64,000 nucleotides of DNA, taken from positions 1 through 64,000 of the forward strand of contig JBNGIQ010008872.1 of the NCBI GenBank assembly GCA_049999765.1, given 5' to 3'. The DNA is from Phaeoceros laevis. Lineage: Eukaryota; Anthocerotophyta; Anthocerotopsida; Notothyladales. A model generated the notes under the pieces. The model searched no databases. It saw only the letters and a program-made list of their open reading frames with translations, and was not told the origin of the DNA. Positions 21,181 to 30,475 of this stretch are shown piece by piece; the stretch's first letter is position 1, and the number at the start of each line of letters is the position of its first letter. The translations under genes and the position numbers were made by a program.

Positions 21181-22548
21181 CCCGACCTAATCACCGGGAT
21201 ATACAGAAATAAACACCTGCAGGTCCCACACCCTTCCTACTTGTTCATTTACCATCGACGGGGAGGCATTTCAAACAGCATTCGGACGAAGTGTATCCTG
21301 TAGAACATTTTACTTAGCACACCTTGGGGGAGACCAAAAAAAGCATTACAGGTGCAGATCAGAAGCTCGCCACTGCTTGTCAAGAGTAGGGATTCAGGTA
21401 GGTACTAAGTTTCTTGCCATTACCCTCTCAGTTTCAGTTCTCTCATTTCTGTTTCAAGGTCTGCTGGGTGATACGTGCTTCCAAACAACACATCAGGGCT
21501 ATACAACACGATTCCCTGACCTTGGATGCTTTTGTTTCACTACTCTCACTACCGATTTCAATGACATCGGTAGTGAGAGTAGTGAAACAAAAGCAGCCAT
21601 AAATCCGTATATGGACTGTGATGATTGCCGGTATGCCCAGGAAGTTGGGGCCATGAGTGTTCACAGTAGTATACGTATGCATTGGACAGAGGGTGTAGGA
21701 GCTCAAGTACAGCAGCTCCATGCACGCATTGAAGAATGTGGAAGGCAATGATGAATGTGGCCTTTGGTTGCATCTTGGTTGCCATGTGACAGAGACTGGC
21801 TAGCACATTGTTTGACTGGCTTCCGGGCAGAAATGTTCTAACAAGGACAGCTGTTACGTATGCCCAGCAAGGGTTCAGGAAACCCTTTGTCTTTGTAGTG
21901 GCATGCAAACGAAGGGCTCTCCCTCCAGATGTTGGCACATGATCTCATATGTCTTCAGTGCTGCCTGTGCCAGTTTCAGTGTTAGAGTGGAGGCCTTGCA
22001 TCAGGGAAAGCAGCTCGATGGGCACAGTGAAGACCAAGACTGCAAGATGAGATGGTTATCAGCGTTGATGAACATACATAATAATAATAATCTCTTTAAA
22101 ACGTACATGTGCACAAAGTTTTAATAGCCTAGAGGATGCTAGCAGGGTGTTTGACTGACTGCCAGACTTATGAACATTTCCAAGGCAGATGGAATTCCTT
22201 GGAAATGCTCAGGAACCTAATGCCCAGCAGACGGGTCAGGAAGCTCTCAGTGGTGTGAGACATGAAGGCCTTGCTCCTCCAGGTGCGGTTACATGTGTAG
22301 TACGCAGCCTGCAGGCACTAGTGGGAATTTTCCAGGTCTACCTTCATGCATGATATTGAGACCTGGAAAGGCAAGCTGATGCTGCTGCGGGACTGCAAAA
22401 GTAATTGCATATCCCAAGTGTGAAACCATGGTTTATTGTGTTCAATTCATTAGCTGAAGGACTCCTTGCCTGCATCCCTCCCAGATTCTTTTCAAACAAG
22501 TGCGGAGCATGAAAGGAGCCAAGGCAGAGCTGGTGGAATTTCCAGAGT
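21181..22548. other. Gene-free stretch with a repeat shared with 24.1-24.3 kb and a perfect hairpin
   Basis: Bases 21411-21530 repeat 24100-24215 in the same orientation (tttcaaggtctgctgggtg, ccttccaaacaacacatcag-like, ttccctgaccttgg). The segment 21528-21556 and 21566-21594 forms a perfect 29-bp inverted repeat with a 9-base loop. The remainder up to the kelch copy at 22549 shows no gene. Confidence 0.6.
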
Positions 22549-23815
22549 TCATGTGATAGGTAGTAGACCAAATTGGAGGTCAACAAGCTGAAGGCTCGGT
22601 CCTGATGCAGGCACTGGAGGGATCGGAGAGGCAGGCCATGCGTCCCACTTCTTTGTCCGGAAATCATAAACTACCATACTGCCGTCGGAGGGGTTGCATG
22701 AGCACAAGTGATGACCCTGCCCAAGAAAGGGGTAAACATATCCGGACTTGTTGTTAGCCATCCGAGATGCCAGCCTCTTGGGAAGGCTTGTCTCGTGGAC
22801 CAACAAATTGCGCTCCATATCCAGGGAGTAGACTAGTACTTCTCCAGCAGCCTTCCTCTTCCTTTGCAGCACCACACCCTTCCTATCGCATTCCAATTTT
22901 CTGACGAACACAAGAATAAGCTTATCGTCGCAAGAGACAAGACTCCGCAGGTGGTACTCACTTACCCAGTCCTGTGCCTGGGCGGCTGCCCCAAAATCAT
23001 ACACCAGCCTCCATTTCCTGTGCTCCAAGTTGAAGGAGACTATGGTCGTGTAGATGAGGCGCCATGACAAAAAGTACACGTTTCCGAAAAGCACCACACC
23101 CCCACGCGGTCCCGAGCAGGCTCTTGCTTCGATAGAGTCCACAGAAGCAGCCGGGAAGACAGTCCAAGAGCCCGACCGGGAATCGTACACCTCCACGCAT
23201 CGCTCTCGCGCAGCAATACAGGTGATCCTATACGCTGCTCCCTCCTCCGATATATCCAGGAGAACGCTGCTGTCCCATGCGTTGATGCTAGTGTGCTTGA
23301 GCATAGGCGGCAACCATTTGATGGCCCCTGTTAACGGGTTGCTCACCACCAACTGCGTCTTCTCAAGGGGATCATCCTCCGATTCCCGAAAATGTGAGAC
23401 GTTGTAAACATATAGGCCCTTGGCCTGCGCCACGAGAAATGATCCAGATGATCCATCCTCGCGGAAGAAGAGAGTAGGAACTCGTACCCAACGCTTCACC
23501 TCTGTATTGAACGCCAATGGAGGTTGCTTACCCAAATCGCTTAGCAGGGCCACCGTGGGAGCATCAGAGCAGTGGTAGCCCTCACAAACTCCGGCGAGGT
23601 TACCTCCCGCCTCCAAGCTTTGCAAACGGCACTCGCCCTACACAAGTACCGCGCCGGCAGCCGTCCAAAGATGTCACTAACCAGTACCGCGCCGGCAGCC
23701 GTCCAAAGTTGTCACTCACCAGTTCCGGCGACAGCGGTGCTGCTTTCTTTCCTTCTATCGCTGCTTTCTTTCCTTCTATCGCTGCTTTCTTTCCTTCTAT
23801 CGCAGCTCGGAGGCT
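22549..23815 (-). pseudogene. F-box/kelch protein, longest copy, frameshifted in the F-box
   Basis: The main open frame (about 23625-22549) encodes a kelch-type C-terminus of ~350 residues (PLAFNTEVKRWVRVPTLFF, AKGLYVYN, LVVSNPLTGAIKWLPP, VEVYDSRSGSWTVFP, YDFRTKKWDAWPASPIPP). The F-box lies upstream in other frames: SPELVSDNFGRLPARY in one, then LCRASAVCKAWRREV after an exact-length 38-bp duplication (23645-23682, 23683-23720) that shifts the frame. A second shift separates AVCKAW from the kelch frame. F-box/kelch proteins recruit substrates to SCF ubiquitin ligases, but this copy can make only a truncated product from its own start. N-terminal 21-bp repeats encode IEGKKAA three times. Confidence 0.75.
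23740..23802. repeat. 21-bp tandem repeat, three copies
   Basis: The unit ctgctttctttccttctatcg occurs at 23740, 23761 and 23782, in frame with the adjacent F-box remnant on the minus strand (IEGKKAA repeats). Confidence 0.9.
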
Positions 23816-24027
23816 CGGACTGCCGCCCGTACCCGTGCCCTAACCGCGAGAAGAATAGCGCAGCTTGTGCGGCTCACCTGCAAGGCTGCAAAGGCTTGAG
23901 GAATGATTAATTCTGAGAAGTCCCAGTGTAGCCTATAAGTATAGAGATTTCTAATCCGGAAAGCTGTATAGCCTCTAGGTCTGGTCGGTGCCGGTCTAAG
24001 AAAAAGCAAAGCAGCCACATGTATACG

Positions 24028-24122
24028 ACGTTTCTTTCCATTACCCAGTTTCTTTCCATTACCCAGTTTCTTTTCATTACCCAGTTTCTTTTCATTACCC
24101 AGTTTCTTTCCATTACTCAGTT
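24028..24122. repeat. 18-bp tandem repeat, about five copies
   Basis: The unit tttctttccattacccag (with tttcttttcattacccag variants) repeats without spacers from about 24028 to 24122. It expands a phrase that is single-copy in the related segment at 21411. Uniform unit length and no spacers rule out a CRISPR array. Confidence 0.9.
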
Positions 24123-24284
24123 TCTGTCCTCTCATTTCTATTTCAAGGTCTGCTGGGTGAAATGTCCTTCCAAACAACACATCAGGGCTGTACAATACGG
24201 TTCCCTGACCTTGGCAGCTTTAGTTTCTCTACTCGATCTCACTACCGGTTTCAAGGGGTGTTCACATAAAATGAAGAGAACGTC

Positions 24285-24437
24285 GCGGATGGTGCGGGAT
24301 GGTTGCGGATGGTGCGGGATGGTTGCGGATGGGTCACCATGTTTTACGGCTACCCATTCTAAGATTATTCTGAGTAATTTAAAAGTATGTTCATCGCGGA
24401 TGCCAACCGCGAAAAAAAACGGGGTTGGCATCCGCGA
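24285..24437. repeat. 20-bp direct repeat and a 15-bp hairpin
   Basis: The 20-base unit gcggatggtgcgggatggtt occurs exactly at 24285 and 24305. Nearby, 24394-24408 and 24423-24437 form a perfect 15-bp inverted repeat (tcgcggatgccaacc) around a 14-base A-rich loop. Confidence 0.85.
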
Positions 24438-25575
24438 CGCACAATTCATTTGCGACAAGATCGCCCCGGTTCTTGCGCAAGGGTGCTCGTTTTAGAACCC
24501 GGCTGGTTTTAACGGGCTGCCCGGTGCAAGCCCTACACAAAGTCTTGGGACCCGGCCTCGGGCAACAATGGGATCTGGGTGACTACATCCCGGTTTACGC
24601 TCTCCACTTTCTTTTATGCCCCGGATGGTGCGGCCGGTCAGCGGATGACCAGTGCGGCATAGTTCGCAACTGTTATCCAACTCTGACATCCAGCTCCTGG
24701 CAGGGGCCCTCCATGCCTCCTCCACTGCCTTGATGCATGTGTCTCCTTTGCTTAAAATTAACAGCAGACAACAACGTGATTGCTTGCTTCCACGGAAGCA
24801 AATGTTTTAAAGAAAAACGATGAAAGACAGCACTGTGACACTGTCACTACTTGCAAAATTTCCCAGCCCAAAAGTATCAGTAGCAACTTGCTCCTCCCTT
24901 TCACATAGCTAACATAATTTAAGGACAGTGCTCAACAGAGATCACAGGAGTAAGTGACAAATTGAGGATATAGATCTAGCAGGTTCCGGACTCAAACAAA
25001 GTAGACAGTGATGCAGTCCTGCTAGCTGACGAAGGTTGAGAGGTCCCACGATCTGTGAAGCCTGAGACTCCTCAACCTGTGCCCGAGGACTTGCCCTGTC
25101 GACTTCAGCATCTGCAATTGATGTTTAACTATAAACACAGGTATGGATTGGCAATCCTGCTCCGTACTAGTTCGCCATCACTTTTAGATAGCGAAATTGA
25201 GGGTTGGTGACAGCATACAAAGCCTATCGATTCCCGATATCTGACCAAGTTCACTGTGCTGGACGAGGCCTGATAGGCGATCAAGAACGGGAAGACAAAT
25301 GTATGGACTATCGAGAACAGGTAAAGCTTCTCAAAACAATCGCACAGACTTGGACGTGCTTTATTGAAAGCTGAGATTGCTCAGAAAAATTTGAAGCTCC
25401 TGAAGGCTAATAAACTGTAGGCAGAATTCTCGAACCTGGCCGCAAGATTTCACCTTATTGCTACAAACTAATCACCTGTGTGGCTATCAACAAGTTTGTG
25501 AAAGAACATACAATTGATGCAGAATGGAACGATGATCGCAAGTGGCAGCAAGGATGGATGCCCCAAGTCAATTGT
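24438..25575. other. Gene-free stretch
   Basis: No coding sequence is recognised. It ends at the stop codon of heat-shock copy B. Confidence 0.4.
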
Positions 25576-26363
25576 TCACTCGCTCCACTGGATGTCGATG
25601 GAGCGAACTTCCGGCTTCTTCTCCTCAACCTTAGGAACAGTGATGGACAGCACCCCGTTCTCCACCGCGGCTCCGACCTTGTCAAGTTGCGCATTGTCAG
25701 GCAGCCGGAAGCGCCTCAGGAATTGGCCGTGAGACCGCTCCACCCTGTGCCACTTGTCGGTGTCCTTCACTTCCTCATGGCTGCGGGTTCCGGAGATCTT
25801 CAACACGTTGCCATCTTCCACCTCGACTTTTATGTCTTCTTTCTTGAGCCCTGTATGAGTGTTGACGTCAATTCCAACGAGTCAGTGCAGATCTCAGGAT
25901 CCATGTCCTCCTCAAACGATTTGGAACACCTACGGATCTATCTAACTAGTGGAATTCTTCGATCTTGAAAAAAAATTCAGAAGAAGCAGATCCGGAAAGA
26001 AATCACATCCAACTTAAACATCCTAAATACTAAATAGTAGCATTCCTAAATAGGCGAAAAGTTCTGCCGTCCAACAAGCGGGCCAATTTCAGACAAATAG
26101 AGCTTAGCTAGAAGGTTCCGCTCAAGACTGTCACACCAGAGAAACCTTTGCGTTGGAGAGCACATACCAGGCAGATCAGCCTTAAAGACATGCGACTCCG
26201 GAGTCTCCAGCCAATCCACTCGGGTGCCGGCAATTGCGCTTGCATCTTTGGCCAATGATCGAGACGGACCGTGTTCCAGCAGCCTCACTCCTTCAAACGG
26301 ATCGAGCAAGGAGGTGAGAGGATCCCAGACATTGCTCGAGGAGAAGAACGGCACCAGAGCCAT
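25576..26363 (-). CDS. Class I small heat-shock protein copy B (HSP20), 2 exons
   Basis: Exons 26363-26168 and 25850-25576 join in phase (CCTG|gtatgt ... catacag|GG) to give 156 residues. Exon 1 is the N-terminal arm ([36 protein letters not shown]). Exon 2 is the alpha-crystallin domain: [49 protein letters not shown], then the tail [10 protein letters not shown]. This is the cytosolic class I signature, an ATP-independent holdase that binds unfolding proteins in heat stress. The length is typical. Class I genes of flowering plants usually lack introns, so the shared intron at the same codon in all three copies is notable. It pairs head to head with copy C. Confidence 0.95.
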
Positions 26364-26921
26364 GGATGACGACACTGTGTCGGCGACCGATTGGAAGAGA
26401 GCAGCAAGCAATCAGAGAGAGACGCAGGCAGAAGGACGCGAGTCGAAAGAAAGCGGATTTGGCAATATGAGGCGAGGCACCAGGTTTTGTAGCTAGAGAA
26501 GAAGGGTCTGGAATATGGAGGATGCATCTGGAACATGGACCTCAGATGTATCTGGAACTGCTTGGAACGTTGGGAAGCCATGCAGACAACCGTGATGGAG
26601 GCTTGTGCTTGATCGCTTGATCATAACTCGGACGCGAGGTGGTTTCAGTGATAACCTGGACCCCACCACTTACCGGTCACAATGTATCGGTACCGCTTCA
26701 TTGTCTAGGGGGTTCATGCTGTCCTCGGGAGCAGGTGATCCAGAAGCTTCATGGCTATGGCAGCACCTTCCGGATGCATCACGCTCCCACCCATATAAGC
26801 GCCGGAGCTGCCTGCTTGGGTCAGCATTTCTTGCAAGCTTCGAGCGATTTACACAACTCTGGGTACTTCCACGCTAGCTCTGCTTCAAATTTCCCGTTGG
26901 CAACAGCATCACTTTTGAGTC
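26364..26921. promoter_or_regulatory. Bidirectional promoter between heat-shock copies B and C
   Basis: The two start codons are 558 bp apart and divergent. On the plus side a TATA-like ccatataagc lies at 26801-26810, about 115 bp before the ATG of copy C. A two-unit heat-shock element of the form nGAAnnTTCn (agaagcttca) lies at 26742-26751, 50-60 bp upstream of it. Several ctggaa and ggaac half-sites occur at 26510-26565 on the copy B side. The elements are read from consensus only. Confidence 0.6.
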
Positions 26922-27567
26922 ATGGCTCTGGCACCGTTCTTCTCGAAGAGCAGCAGTGTCTGGGATCCGTTCACTTCGTTCTTTGAACCGTTTGAGAGCC
27001 TGCGGCTGGAGAGTGGCCCGGGACATGCCTTGGCAAAGGACGCTCACGCCATAGCCAGAACGCGGGTGGACTGGGTGGAGACTCCGGAAGCTCACGTCTT
27101 CAAAGCTGACTTGCCAGGTACGTCTTCTTCCATACCTCCAGTGTCTTGCAGACACGCATTCATGACAAGCTTCCGTTTTCTGCTTTCTGCTGCCGCTGGG
27201 GCAATCTTTACAATTTTTCATGTCCTTGACTTGAGATTAGCTGTGGCCAAATTTGTGTAGCGTCGCTTAACCGGTTGCAAGCTTGCCTCCCTTGACAGGC
27301 TTGAGAAAGGAGGAAGTCAAGGTTGAGATTGAGGACGGAAATGTTCTCAAGATCAGTGGAACGCGCAGTCATGAGGAGGTGAAGAAGACGGATAAGTGGC
27401 ACCAAGTGGAACGCTCCCATGGCCAGTTCCTTCGACGGTTCCGCCTGCCCTCCAATGTGGAGCTTGACCACATTTCAGCCAAGGTGGAGAATGGAGTGCT
27501 GTCGGTGAGCGTCCCGAAGATCGAGCAGAAGAAACCAGAAGTTCGGTCCATTGACATCAAGGAATGA
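26922..27567 (+). CDS. Class I small heat-shock protein copy C (HSP20), 2 exons
   Basis: Exons 26922-27117 and 27299-27567 join at the same codon as copy B (CCAG|gtacgt ... gacag|GC) to give 154 residues. It starts [17 protein letters not shown] and carries the complete alpha-crystallin domain ([50 protein letters not shown]) and tail [12 protein letters not shown]. It is more diverged from B than A is, so B/C is the older pair and A the recent duplicate. A polyadenylation-like aataaa lies at about 27811. Confidence 0.96.
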
Positions 27568-29674
27568 GGAAACAGTTGTCCAGAAGTGGTGACAGTGGGC
27601 ACCGAGCAGGGATGGTTGCTCTTCGGAAGTACTTTCTCTGGACATCAATTTCAGTATAGTCGGGACCTCAAGTGCTCCGCCTTGAGCACCTCTGATTGCT
27701 ATGGTCTACTGAGTCCAGATTACCAAGCAGATTGATAGGCAAGAAACGATAAGTGCTCTTGTTCAGACAGAGCTAATTGTTGTACATTGAAGACTGCATA
27801 TATCCGCTTCAATAAATTTTCCTTTCAGCTAACCAGTGAACATTATCTTTGTAGTCAGGCCCCAAGGGTTTGATGTGAACATCCTTCAGAACTCTCTGTC
27901 AGAGTGCATAACCTTGTGTTTGTGCTCAACACTTGTCATCCGTGAATTCTGCATTTCGAACTATTACGCCTTTGCATTGATTCATAACATAGGAAGAATG
28001 TTCTGTTTCAGTATGTTTCACAATACCAAACTCCTGTATGTCATGCATGAAAAGGGTTCTTCGGGACATGTCTCAGAGATACAGGGCATCGGTAAAACCA
28101 GCCTTTGAAAATGCTTCGAAGCATTTTCTCGTATTCCGGTTTCAGCTGCTGCATGCAGTGCTGTGAAGAAATGAAGGATTTATTACAAGTTTGGTAAGTA
28201 CTATGAGGTACTGTGAACTTGAAAAACAGCAGCATGACAAACAAGTTCGTTGTTGTCGGAAAAGGCACAGGTTACTCGTTGTGGTGTGCTCAATGTGCCA
28301 CGGCTACAGGCCTCTTGAATCAGGTGTGGGAACAATAGCCAGTCGGGAAAAAGGCATTCCTAACCACTCCAGGCGAAACTTTGTGGAGTGATTACAGGAG
28401 CTACGCTTTTCTTGATGTGCACAGCAAACATCAGAAGACATGTAGACATGTACACTTCTCCCATAGGGCGATGACTTGATCGTGACTTTTTTTCCTGCGG
28501 TTCATCATTTCTTGTCTTTCAAGGACGGCTACTTAAGGTGGCATGGCTGCAGACGCCACGCCTCGCGAGTAGTTGCGTGATGGTGCTTCCACCTTGTGAC
28601 CCCTTGTCCATCTGGCGGTTGCAGGTCTACGGTGGACAGGATCGTTGTCGACCGGACACCGTCGCGGATGGGGATGTGGATGATGCCCATGGTTACAAGT
28701 GTTCCTTAAAGAAGACATTACAAAGCGTGGCTTGTAGGTTGAAATTCACATGTCCATCTTAAAGTGTTTCTGAGCGCTTGCGGTCGTGCCAGATGTGAGT
28801 ATGCCCGTGTTTCGGATAAACACTTTGCTTTTCTGCAAAGAGGGCCATGCCATGTGTTTGTTTTCCTCGAGCAACGACTGAAGTCGCTTGGTGATCTGAC
28901 AGGTCAATGGTCTGGCCTTGAGGTGGCACCCTACTAAAACGGCTCCTTGTCTAAGATGGTGCTTACAAGTCCAGCGTTAAATGAAACCAGAGGTTCGAGC
29001 CAGGCATCGACGTGGTCTTGAAACTTTTTTTTCTGGCCAAGGCTCTGTTTTCTAAGGCACTTATGGCTGTCCTAGGAGCTTGGAATCTTGACTAGAATTC
29101 CACTCGCTGCAATTTGTTTCCTCGGGAATGCTTCAAGTGCTTGAGCAGAGCTTGCGTGCTCATGAAATTTCTCGAGTTGCTATTTCTGTTTGCAGCTCTG
29201 TGCACAATCTCAAGAAAGAGGCAGAGGACAGTGTCCCTTGTCTGCGATGAACTTTTAAAAGCTTGCACTTCCCGCAAGCAAACTGGAAATATACATGTAT
29301 GATGCTGCCACTCATCTGCTGTGGACCATTTCACAACAATCATGGTGAGTCTCTCTCGAAAACCTTCAACAACAAAAACCAGGCTAGGACGTTGTCCTTG
29401 TGTTGTTTAGAAGTTGTAAGCCATCAGTGAGGTTCCAACAAGTTTGCTTGTTCATGAATCCAACATGGAAAACCAAGAAAGATGTCAGGACTGAGTTTTC
29501 TGAAGTTGCTACTACTACAGGTACTGTACAGGTTCCGAGATGCGATGCTCGGAGAGTCCTACAAATCTCACCCTGGAGCTAAAAACTAGTGCTAGTACTA
29601 GCAGCTGAAAGTGTTACACGTGATGAGCGACTGGCAAACAGATGTTTCTCCGCTGCACCAGTCACGCTCTCCAC
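27568..29674. other. Gene-free stretch
   Basis: This begins with the 3' UTR of heat-shock copy C. No other gene is recognised on either strand. A perfect 22-bp palindrome (gaaaatgcttcgaagcattt plus tc) lies at 28107-28128. Confidence 0.45.
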
Positions 29675-30475
29675 TTACTCCTCGTCAGCCTGCCACAGAA
29701 AATGAGCATAGCTGGCCAGAATGTCAGGATCCTGCGGAGCAAGCTCCAGAGCCTGAGAGAAGAGGCGCTCCGCCTTGTCCGCATCCGACTGCGACCTCCA
29801 CGAGAACTGCGCGTACGCCGAGAGGAGCCTGGAGTCCCGCTCATCCGCATCCAGAGCGGCGGAGAAGTGCTTCTCGGCAGCCGCGGTTTCCATCCACACC
29901 TCGTCCAGGTACTGTGCGAAATCCAGGTGGAAATGCGGCTTGGACCAGCGGCGGGCGCGGTCTCTGGTGTCGCTCTTGCTGTGGTAGAGCGCGGTTCTGG
30001 AGGCCAGGAGGTCGGCGGCCTCGTCCTGAGTCCTCCAATTGCTGACCGGCAAGGCGGTGGAGACCTCGTCTTCCAGGAAGGGCCGGCAGCCGCGGCCGTT
30101 GCACTCCACCTTCCCGACCTCGGCCTCCTCCACCATGTACTCCCGCATCACCGCCTCCGGCTGCTTCAACTCGTAGAAGGAGGCCTGCAACGGGGTGTCC
30201 GCGAACTTGGACCCCTTGTGCTGCACGAAGGCGTCGGTGGACGGCACTTTGCACTCCACCCCTGCCTGCAGCCGCGAGATCCTGGAGAAGGAGTCGGAGA
30301 GCGCGCAGGCCGCGGATCTGGAGCCGCTGCTCTTCCGGTGACTGCTGCTGCTGGCGCCGGCGCTGCCCCAGGGCGCCATGAGGAGCTTGGAGGCCTCCTC
30401 CGACTTGGAAGCAGCCGCAAACACCCTCGACAGGCCCGCTGACAACATCTTCGTTCCGGCCATACTCGCATGCAT
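29675..30475 (-). CDS. TPR-like protein, single exon
   Basis: One open frame of 266 residues starts MHASMAGTKMLSAGL. The N-terminal third is basic and Ser/Ala-rich (RVFAAASKSEEASKLL, SSSSHRKSSGS), which could be an organellar targeting region. The C-terminal ~75 residues form TPR-type helices: AAEKHFSAALDADERDSRLL, LSAYAQFSW, DKAERLFSQALELAPQDPD, ILASYAHFLWQ. This matches the plant TPR-like family with the closing LASYAHFLW phrase, whose function is unknown to me. It has high GC and no introns, unlike its neighbours. The first ATG is used; a second in-frame ATG is five codons later. Confidence 0.8.
   Translation of the reverse strand: MHASMAGTKMLSAGLSRVFAAASKSEEASKLLMAPWGSAGASSSSHRKSSGSRSAACALSDSFSRISRLQAGVECKVPSTDAFVQHKGSKFADTPLQASFYELKQPEAVMREYMVEEAEVGKVECNGRGCRPFLEDEVSTALPVSNWRTQDEAADLLASRTALYHSKSDTRDRARRWSKPHFHLDFAQYLDEVWMETAAAEKHFSAALDADERDSRLLSAYAQFSWRSQSDADKAERLFSQALELAPQDPDILASYAHFLWQADEE

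Noticed and set aside
24028-24122. Regular 18-bp repeats that might suggest a CRISPR array
   Set aside because: There are no unique spacers, and this is a plant nuclear sequence; it is a simple tandem repeat.
23797-24195. Minus-strand frame with repeated Lys/Gly/Asn units
   Set aside because: It simply translates the 18-bp tandem repeat and the F-box leader in a non-F-box frame.
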